Positions 7,843-15,225 of a DNA stretch of 15,477 nucleotides are shown here, in pieces (positions within the stretch are counted from its first letter, which is position 1; each line of letters starts with the position of its first letter). Both the position numbers and the translations under genes were made by a program. The notes under the pieces were generated by a model. That model saw only the letters and a program-made list of their open reading frames with translations. It did no database searches and was not told where the DNA came from. The stretch comes from CAYTCZ01 sp964436315 (GTDB lineage Bacteria; Actinomycetota; Thermoleophilia; Gaiellales; Gaiellaceae), in NCBI GenBank assembly GCA_964436315.1, contig CAYTCZ010000093.1, positions 1-15,477 on the forward strand. The letters run 5' to 3'.

Positions 7843-9188
7843 CCTCGCGGCCCCGTTCGGTATGGGTGCCGTCGAGGGGTATTCGAAGAATCCCCCACCT
7901 GGAGGCGTTCCTGGGCGCGAAGGTCGTGCGCCGACACCAAGCATGGGACGCGGCCGCCGGCTGGGGCGCGAAGAGCAACACAGAGGCCCCGCGAAGAGTC
8001 GCGGCCGCTCGGGGAGCGCCATTCCTCGCGCTCGAAGACGGCTTCTTGCGAAGCGTCCGGCCCGGAGTGGTTGGCGAGCCACCGCTCTCGCTCATCGTGG
8101 ACGACGTCGGCATCTACTACGACGCGACCAGGCCCTCGCGTCTCGAGCTCTCGATCGCCGAAGACGCGTTCGACGAAACCACAAGACGCCGCGCGCGTGA
8201 CCTCGTACACGAACTCCGAGCGAGCGGACTCTCCAAGTACAACCACCAGCCAGCCGTCGATCTCGGTCCGCGCGAGCGTGAGCGCATCCTTATCGTCGAC
8301 CAGACCGCGGGGGACGAGTCCATTCGACGCGGCCTCCCCTCCACTGACTTCGCCGGAATGGTCCGCTCCGTGGCGGAGGACGCTCCAGACGCAGAGCTGA
8401 TCGTGAAGGCTCACCCCGACGTGATGCTCGGCCGGAAGGATGGCGCACTCGCCGAGCACTCCGAACGTGTACGCCTGCTCGCGACACCAGCTCATCCGGC
8501 ATCTCTCTTCAGCCAGGTGGACCGGGTCGCGGTCATGACCTCGCAGCTCGGTTTCGAGGCGCTCGTACATGAGCTGCCTGGTACGCGGGTTGGGGACTCA
8601 CGGACGACCGCGGTCGTGTTCCGGACCGACGAGGGCAATCTCGAACCCTCGAGTGCCTGGTCGCCGCCGCGTACCTTGGCTACGCACGGTACGTGGACCC
8701 CGAAACGGGGGACCGATGCGAGGTCGAGCGCATCGTCGAGCACCTCCGACTGCAACGAGAGCTGGGGGAGGCCACGCGAGGGGACGTGGTGTGCCTTGGG
8801 TTCTCACTCTGGAAGCAGGGATTCCTGCCGCCTTTCCTCGACGGCCCCGGCACACGGATTCGCTTCGTGGCGCGACCAGAGCGCGCCAGAGACGTCGACT
8901 CCGGTTCACGATTGGTCAGCTGGGGAACACGCGACGAGACGGCCGTGGCCGCGCTCGCCAAGCGCTCGGGAGCGGAGCACTGGCGGATGGAAGACGGCTT
9001 TCTTCGCTCGGTCGGGCTGGGGAGCGACCTACACGCACCATCCTCGCTCGTTGTGGATCGCCGCGGCCTCTACTACGACCCCGCCACCCCGAGCGACCTC
9101 GAGGTCCTACTTGCGGAAGCGACCTTCACGCCCGCCGAGCTCGAGCGCGCCGCACGACTCAGACGGCGGATCGTGGAGTCCGGTCTAA
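7839..9188 (+). CDS. kpsC: kpsC N-terminal fragment (first Kdo-transferase module) with out-of-frame tail
   Basis: From TTG 7839 the first 246 residues are genuine KpsC. Visible motifs are GIRRIPHLEAFLGA (14-27), AAGWGAKSN (39-47), LALEDGFLRSV (63-73), VDDVGIYYDATRPS (87-100), SGLSKYNH (129-136), VDQTAGDESIRRG (153-165), the basic KAHPD (190-194) and MTSQLGFEAL (233-242). After 8576 the frame continues to the TGA at 9186-9188 for about 200 residues of Ser/Thr/Arg-rich sequence that resembles no protein. This is an out-of-frame reading of the second module. The translated product would lack the YAGWGLT end of its first GT-B module and would probably be unstable or inactive, which is inference. 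Confidence 0.6.
   Translation: MTSRPRSVWVPSRGIRRIPHLEAFLGAKVVRRHQAWDAAAGWGAKSNTEAPRRVAAARGAPFLALEDGFLRSVRPGVVGEPPLSLIVDDVGIYYDATRPSRLELSIAEDAFDETTRRRARDLVHELRASGLSKYNHQPAVDLGPRERERILIVDQTAGDESIRRGLPSTDFAGMVRSVAEDAPDAELIVKAHPDVMLGRKDGALAEHSERVRLLATPAHPASLFSQVDRVAVMTSQLGFEALVHELPGTRVGDSRTTAVVFRTDEGNLEPSSAWSPPRTLATHGTWTPKRGTDARSSASSSTSDCNESWGRPREGTWCALGSHSGSRDSCRLSSTAPAHGFASWRDQSAPETSTPVHDWSAGEHATRRPWPRSPSARERSTGGWKTAFFARSGWGATYTHHPRSLWIAAASTTTPPPRATSRSYLRKRPSRPPSSSAPHDSDGGSWSPV
8570..8600 (+). other. frame junction inside kpsC (inferred deletion point)
   Basis: Frame 0 gives VHEL ending at 8576. Frame 2 has a TGA at 8570-8572 and then reads WYAGWGLTDD from 8579. Only the two bases CC (8577-8578) lie where the homologous second module encodes eight residues. 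The downstream frame has no usual start codon between 8573 and GTG 8693, and no ribosome site ahead of that GTG. A programmed frameshift would not remove residues, so a deletion fits better. Confidence 0.75.
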
Positions 9189-9877
9189 GCAAGTACAACC
9201 CGCGGGAGACCCGCCCGTTGGACGTTCCCCCGGGACGCTCGATGGTTTTGGTGGTGGGGCAGGTGGAGGACGACGCGTCGATCCAACGCGGCTGCATCGA
9301 CGTCCGTCGGAACGACCACCTGCTCGCAGCGGTGCGCGAGTGCCGCCCCGACGCCTTCCTCGTATTCAGACCTCACCCGGACGTCACGAGCGGCAATCGC
9401 CGCGGCGCCGTTTCGCCCTCACGAATCGCGGGCCTCGCGGACTGCCATGCCCCTGCCGCGTCGCTGGCGGAGTGTCTTAGTCGAGCAGACGAAGTGCATA
9501 CGATGACCTCGCTGGTGGGGTTCGAAGCGCTGCTCCGAGAGAAGAAAGTGGTCGTTCACGGTCACCCGTTCTATGCCGGCTGGGGCCTCACCGAGGATCG
9601 CCATCCCCACCCACGACGCGGTCGACGGAGAAGCCTCGACGAGCTCGTCGCCGCCACCCTCATCCGCTACCCCCCCTACGTGAGTCGAGTAACCGGTCGC
9701 TACACCACTCCCGAAGTCGTCGTAGACCAGTTGCTCCGCAGCCGAGGACGCAGGTCTTGGATTCCCCCCCGCCTGACCAGCGGCCGGGTGGGGCGCCAGG
9801 TCTTGAAGGGCGCGAACCTGGTCCGCCAGGCCAGTCAGGCGGTTTGGCGAAGCCTCGTCGAGAGAGGAAGGCAATGA
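8693..9877 (+). CDS. kpsC: kpsC C-terminal fragment (second Kdo-transferase module)
   Basis: An intact second module of KpsC, 394 residues if counted from GTG 8693; family-like sequence also extends upstream in this frame to 8579. Motifs repeat those of the first module: VCLGFSLWKQGFLPPFL near the start, RMEDGFLRSVGLG, VVDRRGLYYDPATPS, ESGLSKYN, VEDDASIQRG, RPHPDV, MTSLVGFEALL and HPFYAGWGLTEDR. It ends in a basic tail. In E. coli KpsC the two modules make different Kdo linkages in alternation, so this half alone should not build the normal linker (established for the family; its consequence here is inference). The stop overlaps the kpsS ATG. Start choice is poor because no Shine-Dalgarno sequence precedes 8693, consistent with its being part of a longer gene. 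Confidence 0.7.
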   Translation: MDPETGDRCEVERIVEHLRLQRELGEATRGDVVCLGFSLWKQGFLPPFLDGPGTRIRFVARPERARDVDSGSRLVSWGTRDETAVAALAKRSGAEHWRMEDGFLRSVGLGSDLHAPSSLVVDRRGLYYDPATPSDLEVLLAEATFTPAELERAARLRRRIVESGLSKYNPRETRPLDVPPGRSMVLVVGQVEDDASIQRGCIDVRRNDHLLAAVRECRPDAFLVFRPHPDVTSGNRRGAVSPSRIAGLADCHAPAASLAECLSRADEVHTMTSLVGFEALLREKKVVVHGHPFYAGWGLTEDRHPHPRRGRRRSLDELVAATLIRYPPYVSRVTGRYTTPEVVVDQLLRSRGRRSWIPPRLTSGRVGRQVLKGANLVRQASQAVWRSLVERGRQ

Positions 9878-11157
9878 GCGCCACGCCTCCATTCCCGGAC
9901 CTTGGGGTCTCGCACGCGCTCCTGCTCCAAGGGCCGGCGGGTCCCTTCATGGAGAGGTTCGCTCAGGACCTCGGTTCCGCCGGCGTCGCGGTGACGAAGG
10001 TGAACTTCCACGCTGGAGACCGACTCTTCTTCCCGCCATCGAGCCCGCACGCCGACGTCGTCGACTACATGGGAAACCTGGAGGACTGGCGCGAGTTCTT
10101 CCGAGAGCTGGTCTCCGGTCGCGGTATCGACGGGATTTTCGTCTTTGGAGACCTCCGCCCGCTCCATCGAGTCGCCATCAAAGAAGCTCGCGCGCGAGAC
10201 CTGCGGGTCTGGGCGTTCGAGGAGGGCTACCTCCGTCCCCACTGGATCACCTTGGAAGAACACGGGGTGAACGGAAACTCACGGTTGCCGCGCGACCCCG
10301 ATGTCTACCGACGCGCCCAGCTGCCGGATGCTCCCGAGGCGCTCGAGGTCGATCCGTCGTTCGGGCCCATTGCCTGGTACTCGACGCTGAGCGCACTGGC
10401 GTTCACTCACTGGAACCGCGCGTTCGGGCTCTACCGCCACCATCGACCGCTCAACGCCTACAAGCACAGCGCGTGGTGGGTGCGCAGCGCAGCGCGCAAG
10501 AAGTACTTCGCCCATCGTGAGAGACACGCGCTCGAGCACCTGACCGGAGAGCTGAGCGGGCGCTACTTCTTCGTACCCTTACAGGTCCACTGCGACTTTC
10601 AGTTGCACCACTCGCCCTACGACGACGTCCTCGAGTTCATCCACCAGGTAGTCGACGAGTTCGCGCATGGGCCCGCGGATCTCCACCTGGTGTTCAAGCA
10701 CCACCCGATGGACCGCGCCTATCGTGAGTACGGACCAACCTTCCGACGGCTGGGTGCCGCACATGGGCTGACGGATCGCCTCCACTACGTCCACGACATT
10801 CACCTACCCACGCTGCTCCGACATGCGCGAGGAACCATCACCATCAACAGCACGGTCGGGCTCCAGTCCATGCACCACGGCACCCCAGTCATCACCCTCG
10901 GGACGGCGATCTACGACATGCCGGGTCTGACCCATCAGGGGTCGTTGGCGAGCTTCTTGGAAGAACCGTCGCCTCTCGATCGTGACCTCTACCAGTGCAT
11001 GCGCCGTTGGCTGCTCCACTACAACCAAGTGAATGGCAGCTTCTACAAGCCGCTGCGCGGCATCGATAACGCGACCGGAATGCGGTGGTTCCGCGGGAGT
11101 CGCAATGACCATGGGTCCGACACTTCGATGACCACAGCCAAGGATGGAGAACGATGA
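9874..11157 (+). CDS. kpsS: capsule linker beta-Kdo transferase KpsS
   Basis: Adds the first Kdo to the lysophosphatidylglycerol acceptor on the cytoplasmic face, starting the capsule glycolipid anchor (family knowledge from E. coli and Neisseria). The 427 residues are somewhat longer than E. coli KpsS (about 390), with an extra charged tail after about 400. Motifs include LLLQGPAGPFMERFA (16-30), KVNFHAGDRLFF (42-53), IFVFGDLRP (88-96), FEEGYLRPHWITLE (115-128), VPLQVHCDFQ (234-243), VFKHHPMDR (273-281) and NSTVGLQSMHHGTPV (325-339). Together these are characteristic of KpsS. The ATG overlaps the kpsC stop (ATGA), with GGAAGG a few bases upstream. The stop overlaps the next start in the same way. 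Confidence 0.92.
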   Translation: MSATPPFPDLGVSHALLLQGPAGPFMERFAQDLGSAGVAVTKVNFHAGDRLFFPPSSPHADVVDYMGNLEDWREFFRELVSGRGIDGIFVFGDLRPLHRVAIKEARARDLRVWAFEEGYLRPHWITLEEHGVNGNSRLPRDPDVYRRAQLPDAPEALEVDPSFGPIAWYSTLSALAFTHWNRAFGLYRHHRPLNAYKHSAWWVRSAARKKYFAHRERHALEHLTGELSGRYFFVPLQVHCDFQLHHSPYDDVLEFIHQVVDEFAHGPADLHLVFKHHPMDRAYREYGPTFRRLGAAHGLTDRLHYVHDIHLPTLLRHARGTITINSTVGLQSMHHGTPVITLGTAIYDMPGLTHQGSLASFLEEPSPLDRDLYQCMRRWLLHYNQVNGSFYKPLRGIDNATGMRWFRGSRNDHGSDTSMTTAKDGER

Positions 11158-13442
11158 TTCGGTCGGCGTCCGACGAATCCACCCGCACTCTCGCGCTGGG
11201 CAGCCCCGGTTCGGCCTTCTATGGCTCGTTCCGCCACGTGCTCCACCACTTCGGAGAGGTGGAGTTCGCCAGCGAGCACGAACTGGACGACGTGGGGGAC
11301 GTGCTGTCGCTCGTCCGGCGTGGGCGGCACGACCAGGTCCTGATGCCCAACCCGTACGGGAACCCTCGACGGCTCGCGTGCTACCGCGCGCTCCGAGAGG
11401 CGGGTGTTCGGGTCATCGCGAGCGACCGGGGTGCCCTTCCGCGCTCCTGGTTCTTCGACCATGGATTCAACTACGACTCGCCGAGCTACCAGCCCGAGGC
11501 GTGGGACCACCCGCTCGGCGCGGACGAGTCGGCGCGAGTGGCGAGCTACATCGAGGAGTTGCGAGCCTCCAACGCGGCTCTGGAAACCCAGGGTCCTCGA
11601 GGCGGCAACGACCTCCGAGCGCGGCTCGGCCTGGCGAATGACACTCGCATCCTCTTCGTGCCTCTGCAGCGTCCCTTCGACACGGTCGTGCGCTACTTCT
11701 CGGGAGCGGTGGACTCCTTGGACGGGCTCGTTGAGCTCGTCTCCAATCTCGAGAAGCGGCTGGAGACGGCGGAGCCTGGTCGCTGGCGCATCCTGCTGAA
11801 GAAGCACCCGCTCGAGAAGATGCGACTGCGCCCCTCGAACCCTCGGGTCCGCTACGTGCCCGATGGCACCCACATCCACGATCTGCTGGACGCGGCCGAC
11901 GCGACGTTGGTGCTCAACTCTGGAGTCGGGCTGCTTTCGCTCTGTTTCGGCAAGCCGACCCTTCACGTGGGTGACGCCTTCTACGGGCACCCGGGTCTGG
12001 CGGAGCGCGTCTCCACCGCGGAGGAAGCGGAGGCGGTGCTGGCTCGCAGCACCCCTCCGGACGAGGAGAAGGTCCGGCGCTTCGTCCACCACCTCATCGA
12101 CGACGTCTACAGCTTCGCCGACTTCGAGACCGAGGTGCGCGCCACCAAGGACGGAGACACCCAACGGATCACCCGGCACATGGAGTTCTCTGAGCTCCGG
12201 ATCCTCGGCGAGTCGTTCCCCGTGGGTGGCGATCGGGTGGTGGTCGTGTCGCCGGTCATCCCTTCGGGCATCTACCGTGGCTCGCAGTCGCGAGTGGACA
12301 TGGTGATTCGCGCGCTCGTGGCCGACGGCAAACGAGTGAGTCTCGCCGTCCTGAACACGTCCTTCGGCGGACGCTCGTCGAAGGACATCGTCCGAGAGCT
12401 ACGAGACGTCTACCCCTGGCTGGAACGCATCGAGGTGCGTCGGCACCCCAAGTTCGACAAGAGCGCGAAGGGCCGCGCGAAGTGGGCTGCCATCAAGGCG
12501 GCCGACATCGCCACGGCGGGGCGCCACCGCATCGCGGGCCTCGAGAGCTGCCCACCGGTGTTCCGACGTTGCGTGAAGCAGCTCTGTCACGTGGTGAAGC
12601 CTCACTTCCTCCTGGTGAACTACGCGAAGCTCGGTCCCGTCGTGCCCGACGACTTCGACGGCATCTCGGTGATCGACACCCACGACTACCAGACGCAGTT
12701 CCTCATCGAGGACCAGGAAGCGAATGGGATCCGCCGGGACATCAACCGGCACGTCTATCGTTTCAGCGAGCACCGGGAGCTAGCGAAGTTCGACCGCCTC
12801 ATCGCGATCAACCCGGACGAGAAGAAGACCTTCGAGTCGATCTTCCCGTCCAAGCCCGTCCACTTCATCCCCGCGTTCGCCGAGGCGAGCGGTCACGAGG
12901 GAGCCGACCTCTTCTGGTCGTTCGAGTACGACGCCCTGCTGGTCGCTTCGATGTCGAACTTCAACGTCACCGGGCTGAAGTGGTTCGCCGAGAAGGTGCT
13001 TCCAACCATCGTCGCGAGGAAGCCCGACTTCCGGCTGGCTGTCGCAGGGAACATCATCCGCGCCAAGGGGATCGACCCCAAACGCTGGCCGAGCATCCGC
13101 TTCCTCGGCATCGTCCCCGACCTGAGTGGCAGCTACGAAGCGACGGCTTGCGTCATCGCGCCGATCCTCGGGGGTGCGGGCATGAAGATCAAGGTGGTCG
13201 AGGCCTTGGCTCACGGGAAGGCCATCGTGGCCACGCCAAAGGCGCTCGACGGCATCCGAGCCGAAGACGGGAAGCACCTGCTCGTGGCCGAAGACCCCGC
13301 GGCCTTCGCCGAAGCGGTGCTCTCGACCCTCGAAGACGATGCGCGACGACGCCAGCTCGAGGCGGGCGCGCGGGAGCTCCACCGACGGGACCACTCGCCG
13401 GCCTCGATCGCGGAGTCCCTGCAGGAGGCATTCGCGCGCTGA
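11154..13442 (+). CDS. two-domain capsule glycosyltransferase: KpsS/KpsC-like module fused to a GT-B (GT4-like) module
   Basis: A 762-residue protein with two enzyme-like halves. Residues about 10-345 resemble the KpsS/KpsC capsule-synthesis fold: VPLQRPFDTVVRYFS (169-183), LLKKHPLEK (214-222), NSGVGLLSLCFGKPTLHVGDAFYG (about 255-278). These align in order with VPLQVHCDFQ, VFKHHPMDR and NSTVGLQS of the neighbouring KpsS. Residues about 358-762 form a GT-B glycosyltransferase: VVVVSPVIPSGIYRGSQSR (362-380), VIDTHDYQT (506-514), LLVASMSNFNVTGLKWF (595-611), and the donor-site stretch APILGGAGMKIKVVEALAHG (669-688) with Glu683 in the usual EAL position. It may initiate or polymerise the capsule chain on the Kdo linker; sugar and linkage cannot be read. 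The ATG overlaps the kpsS stop, with AAGGA 9 bases upstream. It is the last plus-strand gene, so other capsule-specific transferases must be outside the window or not needed. Confidence 0.85.
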   Translation: MIRSASDESTRTLALGSPGSAFYGSFRHVLHHFGEVEFASEHELDDVGDVLSLVRRGRHDQVLMPNPYGNPRRLACYRALREAGVRVIASDRGALPRSWFFDHGFNYDSPSYQPEAWDHPLGADESARVASYIEELRASNAALETQGPRGGNDLRARLGLANDTRILFVPLQRPFDTVVRYFSGAVDSLDGLVELVSNLEKRLETAEPGRWRILLKKHPLEKMRLRPSNPRVRYVPDGTHIHDLLDAADATLVLNSGVGLLSLCFGKPTLHVGDAFYGHPGLAERVSTAEEAEAVLARSTPPDEEKVRRFVHHLIDDVYSFADFETEVRATKDGDTQRITRHMEFSELRILGESFPVGGDRVVVVSPVIPSGIYRGSQSRVDMVIRALVADGKRVSLAVLNTSFGGRSSKDIVRELRDVYPWLERIEVRRHPKFDKSAKGRAKWAAIKAADIATAGRHRIAGLESCPPVFRRCVKQLCHVVKPHFLLVNYAKLGPVVPDDFDGISVIDTHDYQTQFLIEDQEANGIRRDINRHVYRFSEHRELAKFDRLIAINPDEKKTFESIFPSKPVHFIPAFAEASGHEGADLFWSFEYDALLVASMSNFNVTGLKWFAEKVLPTIVARKPDFRLAVAGNIIRAKGIDPKRWPSIRFLGIVPDLSGSYEATACVIAPILGGAGMKIKVVEALAHGKAIVATPKALDGIRAEDGKHLLVAEDPAAFAEAVLSTLEDDARRRQLEAGARELHRRDHSPASIAESLQEAFAR

Positions 13443-13448
13443 GCGCGT

Positions 13449-14213
13449 TCAGTCGCTCGCTGCGCGGATTTCCTCGAGGCGAGCGACACAGGCTTCGATG
13501 TCGTCGAACTCGAGCTCCCCAATGGCGGCGAGTGGGAGCTCCCACCAGCGAAGCTCGAGCAGGCGCTCCACGATCGCGGGCCCGAAGCGCGGACGGATCG
13601 GCCGCGCCGGTGCCCCCCCGACGATCATGTAGGGCTCCACGTCCTTGGTGACGACGGCCCCTGCACCGATCACCGCGCCATCCCCCACGGCCACGCCGGA
13701 CGAGACCGCCGCGAAGTTGCCGATCCAGACGTCGTTTCCGATGACCGTCGGGTGATGCATGAGGTGCCGTTTTCGCTCGACCACGTCATAGCCGGGGAAG
13801 TCGGGGAAGTACCCCTTCCCATACTGGAAGGTGTGGCAGCTCAGCCAGGTCGTGGGGTGGCGCGCGAGCCCGATGTGAACGTTCCGTCCGATCGCGCAGT
13901 AGGCCCCCATCGTGACGTTCGGGAAGAGGATCGAGTGCCAGTTGATGAACGAGAACTTACCCACCGAGGTCGAGTGCCCCAGAACCGAGTGCGGCGCGAT
14001 CGACACCGGAAAATGGAGAGAGACGCCCACCTTCGCGATGCTCGCCGACGGCGAGATCACCGCACCGCTGGCGATCAGCTCCTCTCGGAGCTCTCGCCGA
14101 TAGTCGACGACGTCGCCCTCGACGTAGGTACGCATCGGCGACTTGGGCGGCACTACCTCCGGCTGCGCCTCTTCAGGCGTTTTTTCTGCTCGACCGAAGA
14201 GCCGCCGGAACAT
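13449..14213 (-). CDS. left-handed beta-helix acyltransferase (xenobiotic/sugar O-acetyltransferase type)
   Basis: Probably transfers acetyl from acetyl-CoA to a sugar hydroxyl or amine. The 254 residues carry hexapeptide repeats at about 52-115 and 155-205 (for example VIGNDVWIGNFAAV, GDGAVIGAGAVVTKD), then the family ending IVGGAPARPIRPRF and a C-terminal helical cap, RWWELPLAAIGELEFDD. A loop between the coils holds His119 (ARHPTTWLS), a candidate catalytic His, with CHTFQYGKGYFPDFPGY after it. The N-terminal 26 residues are charged and proline-containing and not typical, so Met27 (14135) is an alternative start, though it has no better ribosome site. The gene lies 2 bases after the methyltransferase stop and converges on the capsule operon with a 6-base gap. 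Capsule acetylation is a fair guess; the acceptor is unknown. Confidence 0.88.
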   Translation of the reverse strand: MFRRLFGRAEKTPEEAQPEVVPPKSPMRTYVEGDVVDYRRELREELIASGAVISPSASIAKVGVSLHFPVSIAPHSVLGHSTSVGKFSFINWHSILFPNVTMGAYCAIGRNVHIGLARHPTTWLSCHTFQYGKGYFPDFPGYDVVERKRHLMHHPTVIGNDVWIGNFAAVSSGVAVGDGAVIGAGAVVTKDVEPYMIVGGAPARPIRPRFGPAIVERLLELRWWELPLAAIGELEFDDIEACVARLEEIRAASD

Positions 14214-14215
14214 GC

Positions 14216-15139
14216 TCAGATCCGACCGCGAGAGAGGATCAGGTTGCGCAGGCGGCGCGACTCGCCCAGCTCCTCGTAGCGAGCGGACTGCAGTTTGCCA
14301 CGCGGGTCGATCTCGTAGACGTGCTCGAAGCCCTGATCGCGTAGCTCGGCGTGGAACTCTTCCAAGCTGGTCTGACGCTCGATGTGAGCGGGGGCGTACT
14401 CCAGCGCGAGGCGGATGCCCGGGTGCGCCGCCAACACCGAGCGACCACCACGCAGTGCCTGCAGCTCATGCCCCTCGACGTCGATCTTCATGAGATCGAT
14501 CCGGGACACGTCGGCGAGCAAGTCGTCGAGGGACCGTACGGCGACCAGCGCTCGCTCGGCGTCGTCCTCACCCGTTTCCGTGTCCGGCGGCAGGAGGTGC
14601 CCCAGCGCCGGGTCGTCGCTGGGACAGACGAAGAGTAGCTCCGCGGGCTCGTCCGAGATGGCACACCGATGGATCGTGACGCGGTCACGCAGCTGGTTGA
14701 TCCGAACCGACTTCGTCAAGAGAGAGTGAACCCTCGGGTTCGGTTCGACAGCGATGACCCGGCCCTTCGACGCCTTCTGGGCGCAGGTGATGGTGTGGAA
14801 GCCGTAGTGCGCACCGATGTCGACGAAGACGCTGTCCTCGTCCAGCAGCGAGCGAAATGCTTCGTTCGACGTCTTCTCCCAGAATCCCTTGAACATCAGG
14901 TGGCGCGCGATACCGAGATCGCGAGTGTCGACCAGGATCCGCTGCCCCGAGGTGATCCACGTCTCCGCCGTGTAGTCCCCCAGGTAGGTGCTGGTAGAGA
15001 AGAACACCCGACGATTCTGCCGCTCGATGAACTCGAGCTTGTCTTGGATCGCCTTGACGGGCAGCTTCGCCACGGCCCGCTCGATCGCGCGGGAGAGCGC
15101 GTCATCGAGGGTCTTGGACATTCGATCGGGCAGCTTCAT
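14216..15139 (-). CDS. FkbM-family SAM-dependent methyltransferase
   Basis: From ATG 15139 the product is 307 residues. The N-terminal about 50 residues are helical and basic. The SAM-binding fold follows: motif I VFVDIGAHYGFHT (104-116), the acidic end of strand 2 in VIAVEPNP (128-135), and LMKIDVEGHELQAL (216-229), the FkbM hallmark. The C-terminal region contains LALEYAPAHI. FkbM proteins are generally O-methyltransferases found in polyketide and surface polysaccharide loci, so O-methylation of a capsule or other surface sugar is likely but not shown. The start is set by AGGAG 8 bases upstream. The frame extends to 15301, but that extension is Arg/Pro-rich and unlike a protein. It forms a probable two-gene unit with the acetyltransferase. 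Confidence 0.9.
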   Translation of the reverse strand: MKLPDRMSKTLDDALSRAIERAVAKLPVKAIQDKLEFIERQNRRVFFSTSTYLGDYTAETWITSGQRILVDTRDLGIARHLMFKGFWEKTSNEAFRSLLDEDSVFVDIGAHYGFHTITCAQKASKGRVIAVEPNPRVHSLLTKSVRINQLRDRVTIHRCAISDEPAELLFVCPSDDPALGHLLPPDTETGEDDAERALVAVRSLDDLLADVSRIDLMKIDVEGHELQALRGGRSVLAAHPGIRLALEYAPAHIERQTSLEEFHAELRDQGFEHVYEIDPRGKLQSARYEELGESRRLRNLILSRGRI

Positions 15140-15147
15140 CGTTCCGG

Positions 15148-15152
15148 CTCCT
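15148..15152 (-). promoter_or_regulatory. Shine-Dalgarno site of the FkbM methyltransferase
   Basis: On the minus strand AGGAG lies 8 bases before the ATG at 15139. It decides for this start over the upstream in-frame start at 15301. Confidence 0.75.
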
Positions 15153-15225
15153 GGGTGGGAGCGCCCGACATGCCACGGCCGGGGTGCCGGCGGCAACCCG
15201 GAACGAGAGGGACCGCGCGTCGGCT

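Larger units (their letters stand above)
7839..9877 (+). pseudogene. kpsC: kpsC, two-module beta-Kdo transferase, frame broken at about 8577
   Basis: KpsC extends the poly-Kdo linker on the phosphatidylglycerol-type lipid anchor after KpsS adds the first Kdo. In E. coli it is a single protein with two homologous Kdo-transferase modules. Both modules are present here but in different frames. The first is collinear with the family from SRGIRRIPHLEAFLGA to MTSQLGFEALVHEL (end 8576). The next recognisable family motif, WYAGWGLT, starts at 8579, two positions shifted. Comparison with the second module, where GFEALLREKKVVVHGHPFYAGWGL is unbroken between about 9519 and 9591, shows that about eight residues are absent at the junction. 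A loss of about 22 bases explains both the gap and the frame change. As read, no full-length KpsC can be made. Assembly error is the main alternative. Confidence 0.8.

Noticed and set aside
8570..8580. Programmed ribosomal frameshift joining the two kpsC modules
   Set aside because: No slippery heptamer is seen, and about eight conserved residues are missing at the junction, which a ribosomal slip would not cause.
8569..9480. A third open frame of about 300 residues across the kpsC junction
   Set aside because: It contains no family motif and is Arg/Gly/Pro-rich, a shadow of the GC-rich kpsC modules. It does not bridge the two KpsC halves.
13435..13447. Small GC hairpin (CGCGC, loop TGA, GCGCG) spanning the stop of the fusion gene, considered as a terminator for the convergent genes
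   Set aside because: The stem is only 5 base pairs with a 3-base loop and no T-run on either strand. Such short GC palindromes are expected by chance at this base composition.
15178..15191. Hairpin GCCGG-GGTG-CCGGC between the edge gene and the methyltransferase
   Set aside because: Five base pairs, no T-tract and no match to a known RNA element. It may be chance in a GC-rich spacer.
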